This document shows, piece after piece, positions 46,607 through 59,848 of a DNA stretch of 64,000 nt. A model generated the notes under the pieces. That model worked only from the letters and a program-made list of their open reading frames with translations. It did not search any database and was not told the DNA's origin. Position numbers and translations under genes: made by a program. How positions within the stretch are numbered: position 1 is the stretch's first letter; the number at the start of each line of letters is the position of its first letter. This DNA is from Rummeliibacillus sp. POC4 (GTDB lineage: Bacteria; Bacillota; Bacilli; Bacillales_A; Planococcaceae), in assembly GCF_003576525.1 (NCBI RefSeq), contig NZ_QWUA01000008.1, positions 1 through 64,000 of the forward strand, read 5' to 3'.

Positions 46607-47620
46607 ATGCTAACAAATCGACAGTTGCAAATTTTGCAAGTAATCATAGATGACTTCATAGCGACAGCACAGCCAGTAGGGTCTCGCCAAATTGCGAAGA
46701 AAGATGGGATGACCTTTAGTGCAGCTACCATTCGAAATGAGATGGCTGATTTAGAGGATCTAGGTTATTTGGAAAAAACGCATACTTCTTCCGGGCGAGT
46801 ACCTTCAGAAAAAGGCTATAGATTTTATGTGGATCATTTGTTAAAGCCTCAAGTTATTACTACTCAAGATATCAAAACCATCCAATCTTTGTTTCAAGAT
46901 CGGATGATGGAAACGGAACAGGTGATTCGTAAATCTGCAGCTATTTTATCGGATTTGACGACATATACTTCCATTATTTTGGGTCCAGATGTTCAGCTTC
47001 ATAAAGTAAAACAATTTTCAATTGTTCCTTTAACAGCTGACTCAGCCGTGGCTATTATTGTTACTGACAATGGTCATGTTGAAAACCGCTTGATTTCAAT
47101 ACCGAAGAATTTCTCACCTTCGGATATTGAAAAAGTCGTGAACATTTTAAATGATCGACTTGTCGGTGTTCCGCTTGAGCAGCTTCATAATAAGCTTGAG
47201 CAAGAGGCAGCGGCAGTGATTAAACAACATATAGGCACTTATGATGGCCTGCTATCGTCAATCTTTGATATTAACAACTATCAAGGAGAAGGTAAAATAT
47301 ACTATGGTGGAAAGACGAACATGCTTAACCAGCCAGAATTCCATGACTTAAATAAAGTCCGAATGTTAATGGAACTAATGGAGAAGACAAGTCAAATTCA
47401 AACGATTTTCCCATTAGATGAACAAGGTATTCATATTCGAATAGGCTCTGAGAATAATCACTTAGCTATGGAAGGTTGTAGTGTTATTACTGCGTCTTAT
47501 TTAATTGGTACAGAGCAAAAAGGATCTATTGCTATCATCGGTCCTACACGGATGGATTACAAAAGAGTAGTTTCAATATTAGATTTTATGTCAAATGAGA
47601 TTACGAAAAGAATCCGGTAA
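46607..47620 (+). CDS. hrcA: Heat-inducible transcription repressor HrcA
   Basis: Winged-helix repressor that binds CIRCE and depends on GroEL for activity. MLTNRQLQILQVIIDDFI, AQPVGSRQIAKKDG, SAATIRNEMADLEDLGYLEKTHTSSGRVPSEKGYR (split here) and a C-terminal GAF-like domain are typical. It is 337 aa. ATG 46607 is well spaced from GAGAGGTGAT; the GTG and ATG codons just upstream overlap that site. Confidence 0.96.
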   Translation: MLTNRQLQILQVIIDDFIATAQPVGSRQIAKKDGMTFSAATIRNEMADLEDLGYLEKTHTSSGRVPSEKGYRFYVDHLLKPQVITTQDIKTIQSLFQDRMMETEQVIRKSAAILSDLTTYTSIILGPDVQLHKVKQFSIVPLTADSAVAIIVTDNGHVENRLISIPKNFSPSDIEKVVNILNDRLVGVPLEQLHNKLEQEAAAVIKQHIGTYDGLLSSIFDINNYQGEGKIYYGGKTNMLNQPEFHDLNKVRMLMELMEKTSQIQTIFPLDEQGIHIRIGSENNHLAMEGCSVITASYLIGTEQKGSIAIIGPTRMDYKRVVSILDFMSNEITKRIR

Positions 47621-47646
47621 CGATCGACATTAGAGGAGGATGACAA

Positions 47647-48249
47647 TTGTCTCAGACAAGAGAAGAAAAAGAGCAATTAGTTGAAAATGAAGAAAAGTCA
47701 ACTGTAGAAAATTCTGATGAAACTTCAGTAGATGAAACAGTAGAAAACGAAGAAACAACTACTGAAGAACCAACGGAAGAAAATGTATCCGAAGAACAAC
47801 CAGATGAACTAGCGCTGTTAAAAGAAAAGCTAGCACAAGAAGAAGAGCGTTATATACGTTTACGCGCCGATTTCGACAATTTAAAACGTCGTAACCAAAT
47901 TGACCGTGTAGCACAAGAAAAGTATCGTGCTCAAAATTTATTAACTGATTTATTACCAGTGTTAGATAATTTTGAACGTGCGTTACAAGTAGAGGCAACA
48001 ACGGAAGATGCCAAATCGATGAAACAAGGAATCGAAATGGTTTACCGTTCATTAATAGAAGCTACAAAAAAAGAAGGCTTAGAACCAGTTGCAACAGAAA
48101 ATGTACAATTTGATCCGAATATTCATCATGCAGTAATGCAAGAAAAAGATGACTCAAAAGAATCAGGAATTGTGTTACAAGAATTGCAAAAAGGTTATAT
48201 GCTAAAAGATCGCGTACTCCGACCAGCAATGGTTAAAGTTAATGAATAA
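47647..48249 (+). CDS. grpE: Nucleotide exchange factor GrpE
   Basis: Releases ADP from DnaK. A very acidic, Thr/Glu-rich N-terminal tail (residues 1-55) is followed by a long coiled coil (LRADFDNLKRRNQIDRV) and the beta domain (FDPNIHHAVMQ, VLQELQKGYMLKDRVLRPAMV). It is 200 aa. TTG 47647 has AGAGGAGGA upstream. Confidence 0.95.
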   Translation: MSQTREEKEQLVENEEKSTVENSDETSVDETVENEETTTEEPTEENVSEEQPDELALLKEKLAQEEERYIRLRADFDNLKRRNQIDRVAQEKYRAQNLLTDLLPVLDNFERALQVEATTEDAKSMKQGIEMVYRSLIEATKKEGLEPVATENVQFDPNIHHAVMQEKDDSKESGIVLQELQKGYMLKDRVLRPAMVKVNE

Positions 48250-48281
48250 ATCACATCATAATTTGATGAATAGAAATCTAG

Positions 48282-50290
<2,009 letters not shown>

Positions 50291-50312
50291 TCATCGTAAT
50301 AAAGAAATATTG

Positions 50313-50347
50313 AAAAGCCAAAGACCGCTCTCGGGCTTTGGCTTTTT
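50313..50347 (+). terminator. Terminator between dnaK and dnaJ
   Basis: AAAAGCCAAAG pairs perfectly with CTTTGGCTTTT across a 12-nt loop, followed by Ts. It ends the hrcA-grpE-dnaK transcript and separates dnaJ from it. Confidence 0.9.
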
Positions 50348-50411
50348 AAATTAAAGTTCTTCTAGAAAAATCGAATATGAGAAAATAAAAGATACTCGCA
50401 AAATATTACTT

Positions 50412-50439
50412 TTGCCATATTATCGATACATGATACAAT
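50412..50439 (+). promoter_or_regulatory. SigmaA promoter of dnaJ
   Basis: TTGCCA (50412-50417), a 16-nt spacer and TGA-TACAAT (extended -10) lie 32 nt before dnaJ. No complete CIRCE site is present here. Confidence 0.65.
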
Positions 50440-50471
50440 AATAATTATGTGAATAGAGCGGAGTGTGGAAG

Positions 50472-51602
50472 ATGGAAAAACGCGATTACTACGAAGTCTT
50501 AGGTATTGCAAAAACAGCATCTAAAGATGAAATTAAAAAAGCATATCGTAAACTATCAAAAAAATACCATCCTGATTTAAACAAGGAACCAGGGGCAGAA
50601 GAAAAATTCAAAGAAATTGCAGAAGCCTATGAAGTATTGAGTGATGATCAAAAACGTGCTCGATATGATCAATTTGGACATCAAGATCCAAATCAAGGCT
50701 TCGGAGGTTTCGGAGGCTTTAGTGGTTCTGAAGGCTTTGGAGGCTTTGAAGATATCTTTAGTTCATTCTTTGGTGGTGGCGGAAGAACTCGCCGCGATCC
50801 GAATGCACCACGTAAAGGCGACGATCTTCAATACCGAATGACAATTAGCTTTGAAGAAGCTGTCTTTGGTAAAGAAAAAGAAATTGAAATTCCTCGAGAA
50901 GAAACTTGTGAAACTTGTCATGGTACTGGTGCTAAACCAGGAACTTCAAAAGAAACATGTTCATACTGTAATGGATCTGGTCAAACATCAGAAACAGTTA
51001 ACACACCATTTGGTCAAATGGTTAACCGTCGCACATGTAGCCACTGTCAAGGTACAGGTCAAATCATTAAAGATAAATGTTCAACATGTCATGGTGCAGG
51101 TACTGTTAAAAAACGTAAGAAGATTAAAGTCAACATTCCAGCAGGTGTGGATGACGGCCAACAATTACGTTTAAGTGGTCAAGGTGAAGCAGGTATAAAC
51201 GGTGGTCCAGCAGGGGATTTATACATTGTGTTCCATGTCCGAGCTAGCGATAAATTTGAACGTGATGGTGATGATATCTATTTAGAATTACCAATCACAT
51301 TCCCTCAAGCTGCCCTTGGTGATGAAATTGAAGTGCCGACAATCAATGGCAAAGTGAAAATGAAAATACCTGCAGGTACACAATCAGGTGATCGTTTCCG
51401 TTTGAAAGGTAAGGGTGTCAAAAACGTTCATGGTTATGGTACAGGTGACCAACATGTCATTGTTCAAATTAAAACTCCGAAAAAACTTACGGAAAAACAA
51501 AAAGAATTACTACGTGAGTTCGCTAATGTTTCAGGTGATATTCCTGAGGAACAAAGTAGCTCATTAATTGATAAGTTAAAGAAAAAATTTAAAGGTGAAT
51601 AA
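50472..51602 (+). CDS. dnaJ: Molecular chaperone DnaJ (Hsp40)
   Basis: J domain with the KYHPDLN motif (HPD), a Gly/Phe-rich linker ([11 protein letters not shown]), four zinc-binding repeats ([32 protein letters not shown]) and the C-terminal substrate domains. It is 376 aa. ATG 50472 is 8 nt after GGAG. It has its own promoter and terminator-separated position, and leads into prmA, rsmE and mtaB. Confidence 0.97.
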   Translation: MEKRDYYEVLGIAKTASKDEIKKAYRKLSKKYHPDLNKEPGAEEKFKEIAEAYEVLSDDQKRARYDQFGHQDPNQGFGGFGGFSGSEGFGGFEDIFSSFFGGGGRTRRDPNAPRKGDDLQYRMTISFEEAVFGKEKEIEIPREETCETCHGTGAKPGTSKETCSYCNGSGQTSETVNTPFGQMVNRRTCSHCQGTGQIIKDKCSTCHGAGTVKKRKKIKVNIPAGVDDGQQLRLSGQGEAGINGGPAGDLYIVFHVRASDKFERDGDDIYLELPITFPQAALGDEIEVPTINGKVKMKIPAGTQSGDRFRLKGKGVKNVHGYGTGDQHVIVQIKTPKKLTEKQKELLREFANVSGDIPEEQSSSLIDKLKKKFKGE

Positions 51603-51620
51603 TTAGAGGAGTGATTGTAA

Positions 51621-52565
51621 GTGAAATGGTCGGAATTATCCATCCATACTACAAATGAAGCTGTTGAACCTATCTCAAATATATTGCATGAGGCCGGTGC
51701 AAGTGGAGTTGTAATTGAAGATTCAGAAGATCTTATCAAAGTTCATGAAAATGAATTTGGTGAAATATATGATTTAGATCCATCCGATTTCCCAGTAGAT
51801 GGAGTAATTATAAAGGCGTACTTACCTGTCACAAGCTTTTTAGGAGAAACAGTAGAAGAAATCAAACTTGCAATCACTAATCTGATTAATTTTGATATTA
51901 ATATAGGTGCCAATGAAGTTTCTATTAGTGAAGTGAACGAAGAAGAATGGGCAACTGCTTGGAAGAAATATTACCACCCAGTGAAAATCTCCAATCGCTT
52001 TACAATCGTTCCGACATGGGAAATGTATGAACCGGTTGATAGTGATGAACTAATCATTGAATTAGATCCCGGAATGGCATTTGGTACAGGGACTCATCCT
52101 ACTACAGTTATGAGTTTGCAAGCACTTGAAAAATATATTACAAAAGATTCTACAGTTATTGATGTAGGGACTGGCTCTGGTGTGTTAGCAATTGGAGCAG
52201 CTATGTTAGGTGCAAAACATATTCATGCACTTGACTTGGATGAAGTAGCTGTGAAATCCGCTAAATTAAATGTTAAGCTAAACAAAGTTCAAGACCATAT
52301 TGATGTAGTACAAGGGAATTTATTGAATACGGTAAAAGAACCTGCTGAAATTGTTGTCGCGAACATATTAGCGGAAATTATTATGACTTTTACTGATGAT
52401 GCATATACGGTTGTTAAACCAGGTGGATATTTCATCACATCAGGTATTATCGAAGCAAAAAAAGAAGATGTGAAAGCATCTCTTGAAAAAGCGGGCTTTT
52501 TGATTGAAGAGGTTATGATGATGGAAGACTGGGTTACAATTGTTTCACGCAAAGCTGAAATTTAA
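51621..52565 (+). CDS. prmA: Ribosomal protein L11 methyltransferase
   Basis: Methylates ribosomal protein L11. An N-terminal substrate-recognition domain is followed by the SAM core: [34 protein letters not shown] and [11 protein letters not shown]. It is 314 aa. GTG 51621 follows GAGGAGTGA. The order dnaJ-prmA-rsmE-mtaB is conserved in Bacilli. Confidence 0.95.
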   Translation: MKWSELSIHTTNEAVEPISNILHEAGASGVVIEDSEDLIKVHENEFGEIYDLDPSDFPVDGVIIKAYLPVTSFLGETVEEIKLAITNLINFDINIGANEVSISEVNEEEWATAWKKYYHPVKISNRFTIVPTWEMYEPVDSDELIIELDPGMAFGTGTHPTTVMSLQALEKYITKDSTVIDVGTGSGVLAIGAAMLGAKHIHALDLDEVAVKSAKLNVKLNKVQDHIDVVQGNLLNTVKEPAEIVVANILAEIIMTFTDDAYTVVKPGGYFITSGIIEAKKEDVKASLEKAGFLIEEVMMMEDWVTIVSRKAEI

Positions 52566-52577
52566 TGGAGTGTACTT

Positions 52578-53315
52578 ATGCAAAGATATTTTATCAACGA
52601 ATCATTTGACAATGAATTAGCCATCATCGTCGGGGATGACGCTCACCATATAACGAAAGTCATGCGAATGCGTGCTGGCGATGAAATTATCGTCGTACAT
52701 AATGGTGAAGCAACCATTTGTGAAATTGCAAATCTAACTGAAGAAGGAGTGCATGTGAAAAAAACAACACGTACACTCCGTTCTCCAGAACTTCCGATTC
52801 ATGTAACGATTGCTTGTGGTTTACCTAAAGGTGATAAGCTAGATTTAATTGTTCAAAAGTCAACAGAGCTTGGAATGTACTCTTTTATACCTTTTGAGGC
52901 GGAACGCTCAATTGTAAAATGGGATTATAAAAAAGGCAAAAAGAAACAAGAACGTTTGCAAAAGATTGCAAAAGAAGCAGCTGAACAATCGCATCGTACA
53001 CATATTCCGACAATTGAAGAACCTATTAGTTTTAAAAAACTTTTACAAGAAGTAGAAAACTATGATGTAGTCTTTCTTGCGGATGAAGAAGATGCGAAAC
53101 AAGAAGTACGTACGAGATTTGCCGAACAACTAAAAAAGGTGTATGATTATAAATCAATGCTTGTTATCTTCGGTCCAGAAGGTGGAATTGCCCGCGAAGA
53201 GGCACAAGCTCTACAACAATTAGGATGTCAGTGCATATCACTAGGACCTAGAATATTACGAGCAGAAACAGCACCTTTCTATGTGCTTTCTGCTATTTCT
53301 TATGAATTTGAATGA
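52578..53315 (+). CDS. rsmE: 16S rRNA (uracil1498-N3)-methyltransferase
   Basis: SPOUT-fold methyltransferase, 245 aa. DDAHHITKVMRMRAGDEI is the PUA-like N-terminus, and LVIFGPEGGIAREEA with SLGPRILRAETAPFYVLSAI is the knotted SAM site. ATG 52578 follows TGGAGTG, 12 nt after prmA. Confidence 0.95.
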   Translation: MQRYFINESFDNELAIIVGDDAHHITKVMRMRAGDEIIVVHNGEATICEIANLTEEGVHVKKTTRTLRSPELPIHVTIACGLPKGDKLDLIVQKSTELGMYSFIPFEAERSIVKWDYKKGKKKQERLQKIAKEAAEQSHRTHIPTIEEPISFKKLLQEVENYDVVFLADEEDAKQEVRTRFAEQLKKVYDYKSMLVIFGPEGGIAREEAQALQQLGCQCISLGPRILRAETAPFYVLSAISYEFE

Positions 53316-53330
53316 AAGAGGTGAGCAGCC

Positions 53331-54665
53331 TTGTCTTCAGTGGCTTTTCACACACTTGGATGTAAAGTGAATCACTATGAAACAGAAGCAATTTGGCAAC
53401 TGTTCAAAGATGAAGGTTATGAACGTAAAGAATTTGATCATCAAGCGGATGTATATGTGATTAATACATGTACAGTTACGAATACAGGGGACAAAAAAAG
53501 TCGTCAAGTCATTCGCCGTGCGATACGTCAAAATCCAGATGCAGTAATTTGTGTAACAGGATGCTATGCACAAACTTCACCTGCAGAGATTATGGCTATT
53601 CCAGGTGTTGATATAGTAGTCGGAACACAAGACCGTACGAAAATGCTTGGATATATTGAACAATACAAGCAAGAACGACAACCTATCAATGCAGTAAAAA
53701 ATATTATGAAAAACAGAGTATATGAAGAATTGGATGTACCTTATTTCACTGACCGTACACGCGCTTCTTTGAAAATTCAAGAAGGGTGCAATAACTTCTG
53801 TACTTTCTGTATTATTCCATGGGCACGCGGTTTAATGCGTTCTCGTGATCCAAAAGAAGTTGTACGTCAAGCACAACAACTTGTGGATGCTGGCTATTTA
53901 GAAATCGTTTTAACAGGTATCCATACAGGTGGTTATGGACAAGACTTAAAAGACTATAATTTGGCACAACTTCTACGAGATATTGAAGCAAATGTTAAAG
54001 GTTTAAAACGTCTACGAATCAGTTCAATTGAAGCAAGTCAATTAACAGATGAAGTAATTGAAGTGTTACGTGATTCTAAAATTGTTGTCAATCATTTACA
54101 CATTCCTATCCAATCTGGTTCTGACACAGTTTTAAAACGGATGCGTCGTAAATACACGATGGAATTTTTCGGAGAACGTTTAGATCGCTTACGTGAAGTA
54201 TTACCAGACTTAGCTGTAACTTCAGACGTCATTGTAGGTTTCCCTGGTGAAACTGAAGAAGAATTTATGGAAACTTATAACTTCATCGCAAAACATAAAT
54301 TTGCAGAACTTCATGTATTCCCATTCTCAAAACGTACAGGTACTCCTGCTGCTCGAATGGAAGACCAAGTTGATGAAGAAGTTAAAAATGAACGTGTACA
54401 TCGTTTGTTAACTTTAAATGATCAATTAGCTAAAGAATACGCTTCAAAATTTGAAGGTGAAGTTCTTGAAATCATTCCAGAAGAAGTGATTAAAGAAGGC
54501 GAAGAAGCTGGATTAGTGACTGGTTATACTCCGAACTATTTGAAAATTGTATTTGAAGGCACTGAAGATATGATTGGTAAACTAGTCAAAGTCAAAATTG
54601 ACAAGGCAGGATATCCACATTCACATGCACAATTCGTTCGCGTATTGGACACTGTTGAAGCCTAA
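53331..54665 (+). CDS. mtaB: tRNA t6A37 methylthiotransferase MtaB (YqeV)
   Basis: Converts t6A37 to ms2t6A37 in tRNA-Lys. It has an N-terminal methylthiotransferase domain with three Fe-S cysteines (LGCKVNHYE, NTCTVTN, VTGCYAQ), a radical SAM motif CNNFCTFCIIP and a C-terminal TRAM domain. It is 444 aa. TTG 53331 follows AGAGGTGAG. It acts on the same t6A base whose cyclised form is made by TcdA elsewhere in the window. Confidence 0.96.
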   Translation: MSSVAFHTLGCKVNHYETEAIWQLFKDEGYERKEFDHQADVYVINTCTVTNTGDKKSRQVIRRAIRQNPDAVICVTGCYAQTSPAEIMAIPGVDIVVGTQDRTKMLGYIEQYKQERQPINAVKNIMKNRVYEELDVPYFTDRTRASLKIQEGCNNFCTFCIIPWARGLMRSRDPKEVVRQAQQLVDAGYLEIVLTGIHTGGYGQDLKDYNLAQLLRDIEANVKGLKRLRISSIEASQLTDEVIEVLRDSKIVVNHLHIPIQSGSDTVLKRMRRKYTMEFFGERLDRLREVLPDLAVTSDVIVGFPGETEEEFMETYNFIAKHKFAELHVFPFSKRTGTPAARMEDQVDEEVKNERVHRLLTLNDQLAKEYASKFEGEVLEIIPEEVIKEGEEAGLVTGYTPNYLKIVFEGTEDMIGKLVKVKIDKAGYPHSHAQFVRVLDTVEA

Positions 54666-54679
54666 TTTTAGAATATGTC

Positions 54680-54711
54680 AAAAAGCCTAGCGACCAAAGC
54701 TGGGCTTTTTT
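54680..54711 (+). terminator. Terminator after mtaB
   Basis: AAAAAGCCTAGC pairs with GCTGGGCTTTTTT (one G-U), 7-nt loop, ending in a T run. Confidence 0.82.
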
Positions 54712-54759
54712 GTTATAGTTATATTATTGAATGTAGAAAAATGAATTGAGGCGATGCAG

Positions 54760-55623
54760 ATGAAAAAGTTGGCACTTATATTAATCATTATGACACTCGT
54801 TGTCTCAAGTGCTGTGTTAATCGTCAATCATCAAACAGACCAAGGATTATTAAAAAATAGTAATCGTAATTATATGAATTCAACTGTTTCTACAAAGCCA
54901 TCGAAAGATTTAACCAAGGGAACAACAAAAGAAGCACCAAAAGTTAACATAAAAGAGAAAAAGCAAGTACGACCCAAAAAGGTTAAAAAGGATATTGTGG
55001 TTACCATTGATCCAGGTCATCAAGAAAAAGCAAATTTGGGACAAGAACCTGTTGCACCAAAATCTAAAATGACCAAATTTAAAGCGACTGTCGGTTCAAG
55101 AGGTGCCATAACAAAAAAGAGTGAGTATGCGATTACTTTAGATGCTTCTAAAATGCTGCAAAAAAAACTACAGAAAAAGGGTTATAAAGTTTTTTTAACT
55201 CGGTATACAAATGAAGTAGACTTATCGAATATTGAGCGCGCTAAAATCGCAAACAAACGTCAGTCATCGTTATTCATCAGAATACATGCTGATGGTGCGG
55301 AAAATCCAAATGTACATGGGTTCTCAATCATAGCCCCCGGAAAGGATAATCCTTACACGAAGAAAGTATTCCGAGAGAGTAAAATAGCTGCTCAAACCAT
55401 TGTTAAACAAGTAGAAAAGGATTTTGTACTCTACCAAAATGGCCTTATTTATCGTAGCGATTTGGCAGGATTTAATTGGTCTAAAGTACCCGTTATTCTT
55501 GTAGAGTTAGGTTATATCTCTAATCCACAAGAAGACAGAAATCTATCTAACAGCCATTATCTTGATAAGTTATCGACATCAATTTCTGATGGTGTTAGTG
55601 AATATTTAGATAAAACAAAGTAA
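54760..55623 (+). CDS. N-acetylmuramoyl-L-alanine amidase (Amidase_3)
   Basis: Exported zinc amidase that cuts peptides from glycan strands. It has a signal/anchor helix (residues 3-23), a Lys/Thr-rich linker and an Amidase_3 catalytic domain: IDPGHQE (zinc His), KKSEYAITL (zinc Glu), FIRIHADGAENP (zinc His) and VILVELGYISNPQED (catalytic Glu). It is 287 aa and resembles CwlC/CwlD-type enzymes without a separate wall-binding domain. ATG 54760 is better spaced than ATG 54754. It is not found between mtaB and rpsU in B. subtilis. Confidence 0.9.
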   Translation: MKKLALILIIMTLVVSSAVLIVNHQTDQGLLKNSNRNYMNSTVSTKPSKDLTKGTTKEAPKVNIKEKKQVRPKKVKKDIVVTIDPGHQEKANLGQEPVAPKSKMTKFKATVGSRGAITKKSEYAITLDASKMLQKKLQKKGYKVFLTRYTNEVDLSNIERAKIANKRQSSLFIRIHADGAENPNVHGFSIIAPGKDNPYTKKVFRESKIAAQTIVKQVEKDFVLYQNGLIYRSDLAGFNWSKVPVILVELGYISNPQEDRNLSNSHYLDKLSTSISDGVSEYLDKTK

Positions 55624-55628
55624 AAGCT

Positions 55629-55671
55629 AGTGCACAAAAGACAAGAACGTTCTTCTTATTGTGCACTTTTT
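55629..55671 (+). terminator. Terminator after the amidase gene
   Basis: AGTGCACAA pairs with TTGTGCACT, with an inner GAAC/GTTC pair, followed by TTTTT. Confidence 0.85.
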
Positions 55672-55823
55672 CTTTTTATTGTTTTCAGAACTATCGGAAT
55701 ATATCAAGGGCAATCTATACTTGGAAAATCATTTATTTATATTTGTTTTAATGGAAAGGATATAGCTATTCATGTTAGACTTGAGATGTACGTACATCTT
55801 AGTTATTAAAGGAGTTTTACAAA

Positions 55824-56492
55824 ATGACAAAAAATTATGCTTCATATATTGATCACACATTATTAAAACCAGAAGCAACTGAAGAACAAATTAAAAAGAT
55901 CTGTGCAGAAGCAAAAGAATATGGTTTTGCTTCAGTTTGTGTAAACCCCACTTGGGTTAGCTTAGCTGCATCAGAGCTAAAAGATGCAACATCTAAAGTT
56001 TGTACAGTAATTGGATTCCCATTAGGAGCTTCTACAAGCGCAACAAAAGCATTTGAAACAAAAGATGCAATCGCAAATGGCGCAGAAGAAATTGATATGG
56101 TGATTAATATTGGTGCATTAAAAAGCGAACAGTATGATGTAGTGGAAAATGATATTAAAGCTGTTGTTGAAGCTGCAAACGGTACTTTAGTGAAAGTTAT
56201 TATCGAAACATGCCTTCTTTCAGATGAAGAAAAGATCAAAGCATGTGAATTATCTGTTAAAGCAGGAGCTGATTTTGTTAAAACTTCAACTGGATTTTCA
56301 ACAGCAGGCGCTAAAGCAGAAGATGTTGCATTAATGCGTAAAACTGTTGGCCCTGAAATTGGAGTTAAAGCATCAGGCGGTGTTAGAAGTTTAGAAGACT
56401 TAGAATCTATGGTAGCAGCAGGAGCTACTCGTATCGGTGCAAGTTCTGGAGTTAAAATTATAAAAGGACAAATTTCAAAAACAGACTATTAA
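55824..56492 (+). CDS. deoC: Deoxyribose-phosphate aldolase
   Basis: Class I aldolase that splits deoxyribose-5-phosphate in nucleoside catabolism. [34 protein letters not shown] and the Schiff-base lysine in [14 protein letters not shown] are present, with KASGGVRS at the phosphate site. It is complete at 222 aa. AAAGGAG precedes ATG 55824. It is a single gene here, not with nupC or pdp. Confidence 0.95.
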   Translation: MTKNYASYIDHTLLKPEATEEQIKKICAEAKEYGFASVCVNPTWVSLAASELKDATSKVCTVIGFPLGASTSATKAFETKDAIANGAEEIDMVINIGALKSEQYDVVENDIKAVVEAANGTLVKVIIETCLLSDEEKIKACELSVKAGADFVKTSTGFSTAGAKAEDVALMRKTVGPEIGVKASGGVRSLEDLESMVAAGATRIGASSGVKIIKGQISKTDY

Positions 56493-56506
56493 TTCGCCCA
56501 ATAGTA

Positions 56507-56535
56507 TTGACCTAAGCCTAGATATACGTTATAAT
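56507..56535 (+). promoter_or_regulatory. SigmaA promoter of rpsU
   Basis: TTGACC (56507-56512), a 17-nt spacer and a perfect TATAAT (56530-56535), 77 nt before rpsU. Confidence 0.8.
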
Positions 56536-56611
56536 TCTTTAGTACACAACGTTATTATGTAAATAAGTAATGTTGCTGTTTTGACGTGTGTTCGGAGGGA
56601 GGGAAAAAGAG

Positions 56612-56785
56612 ATGACAAAAACTGTCGTTAGAAAAAACGAATCGCTTGAAGATGCTCTTCGCCGCTTCAAACGTACTGTTTCTAAAAGTGGTACTATTCA
56701 AGAGGTAAGAAAACGCGAATTTTATGAAAAACCTAGCGTAAAACGCAAAAAGAAATCAGAAGCTGCACGTAAACGTAAGTGGTAA
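56612..56785 (+). CDS. rpsU: 30S ribosomal protein S21
   Basis: 57-aa bS21. [20 protein letters not shown] and the highly basic [18 protein letters not shown] tail match the family closely. ATG 56612 is about 9 nt after GGAGGGAGGG; the longer frame from 56588 is not conserved. yqeY, which follows rpsU in B. subtilis, is missing here. Confidence 0.97.
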   Translation: MTKTVVRKNESLEDALRRFKRTVSKSGTIQEVRKREFYEKPSVKRKKKSEAARKRKW

Positions 56786-56855
56786 TATCCATTCCTAGAC
56801 AATCCCTACGTTCTAAACACGCACTATCATGATTTATTAAACTCGCAAATAATCT

Positions 56856-56899
56856 AAGCCGGGAAATCTTAATTGGTTTCTCGGCTTATTTATTTTTCA
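56856..56899 (+). terminator. Terminator after rpsU
   Basis: AAGCCGGGAAA pairs with TTTCTCGGCTT (one G-U) across a 10-nt loop, followed by ATTTATTTTT. Confidence 0.82.
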
Positions 56900-57026
56900 A
56901 CAGTCTTATTACATAATTCCTTTAGCTATTCAAAAATTTGAATAGCATACTAAATGTTTTTACAAGCCTTACCAAATGTATTGTGGTTTAATAGAAGTAA
57001 CGAAATTATTATGCGAAGGTGATTCC

Positions 57027-59018
<1,992 letters not shown>

Positions 59019-59019
59019 A

Positions 59020-59054
59020 TGAAACTTATTGTGGATTTATCCGTATACTATAAT
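59020..59054 (+). promoter_or_regulatory. SigmaW-type promoter overlapping a SigmaA-type promoter, nfeD-floA operon
   Basis: TGAAAC (59020-59025), a 16-nt spacer and CGTA (59042-59045) match the ECF SigmaW consensus exactly, directly after the UbiB-like stop codon. The equivalent yqeZ-yqfA-yqfB operon of B. subtilis is SigmaW-dependent. An overlapping SigmaA-like pair, TTATTG (59026-59031) with 17 nt to TATAAT (59049-59054), could give basal expression. Confidence 0.75.
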
Positions 59055-59094
59055 GATAGGTTTTTAGACGGAGGAGGGGTAAATGTAAAGGAGA

Positions 59095-59838
59095 ATGCAG
59101 AAAACAAAAATATTGATTATTGCAATGTTCTTAGTGTTTTATGTTTCTAGTCCAAGTTATGCCAGTGACAACTTAACAACTCATACGACAGATGGCATGT
59201 TACTGTGGATGACGCATCCTTTTGTTGTAGCCATTTTACTTTGTATAGCTAGTATCGGTATTGTCTTTCAGTTATTTCAACCACATTTTGGATTTGGCGG
59301 TATTATAAGCATCTTGGCGCTATTAATTTTTTACGTAATTCATATGATTACAGGATTTGCAACTTGGCAAAGTATATTTATACTGGTATTTGGTATTATT
59401 TTATTATTACTGGAGCTGATCTTGCCTGGTGGTATTGTAGGAATCATAGGGTTTGTTGCAATTATTATTAGTTTGTTGAGTTCAGGAGCAGATACGACGC
59501 ATATGGCATATGCAATATTGACTGCTTTAATTATGGCAGTTTTAGGAATGGTGATTATGATGAAGTTTTTTGGTAAAAAACTGAATATGCTAAACAAAAT
59601 GGTTTTAAAGGATTCAACGGATACTGAAAAAGGATATATATCCAATAAGAGTCGTACAGATTTGTTAGGATTGGAAGCGATTACGACAACACCTCTTCGT
59701 CCCTCTGGCACAGCGATGTTAGGAGATGAGCGCATTGATGTCGTATCAGAAGGTGGCTATATTGAAGCTCATAAAAAAGTCACTATTATTAAAGTAGAAG
59801 GCGTTCGTATAGTCGTACGAGAGTCTCATAAAGTATAG
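59095..59838 (+). CDS. NfeD family membrane protein (short form)
   Basis: 247 aa: an N-terminal signal-like helix ending SPSYAS, then about four membrane helices ([64 protein letters not shown]) and a C-terminal NfeD OB-fold domain ([20 protein letters not shown] to [11 protein letters not shown]). The ClpP-like protease domain found in the longer YqeZ is absent. It partners the flotillin FloA encoded next. ATG 59095 lies very close to its AAAGGAGA site; an ATG-TAA start-stop pair lies just upstream. Confidence 0.88.
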   Translation: MQKTKILIIAMFLVFYVSSPSYASDNLTTHTTDGMLLWMTHPFVVAILLCIASIGIVFQLFQPHFGFGGIISILALLIFYVIHMITGFATWQSIFILVFGIILLLLELILPGGIVGIIGFVAIIISLLSSGADTTHMAYAILTALIMAVLGMVIMMKFFGKKLNMLNKMVLKDSTDTEKGYISNKSRTDLLGLEAITTTPLRPSGTAMLGDERIDVVSEGGYIEAHKKVTIIKVEGVRIVVRESHKV

Positions 59839-59848
59839 GAGGAGAACA

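Noticed and set aside
50463-50471. GTG 50463 as dnaJ start
   Set aside because: It overlaps the GGAG ribosome-binding site; ATG 50472 has proper spacing and gives the normal DnaJ N-terminus.
55853-56239. 128-codon minus-strand ORF over deoC
   Set aside because: It is antisense to a clear DeoC reading frame and has no ribosome-binding site.
59340-59735. 131-codon minus-strand ORF over nfeD
   Set aside because: It is antisense to the NfeD frame, and its hydrophobic pattern mirrors the membrane helices.
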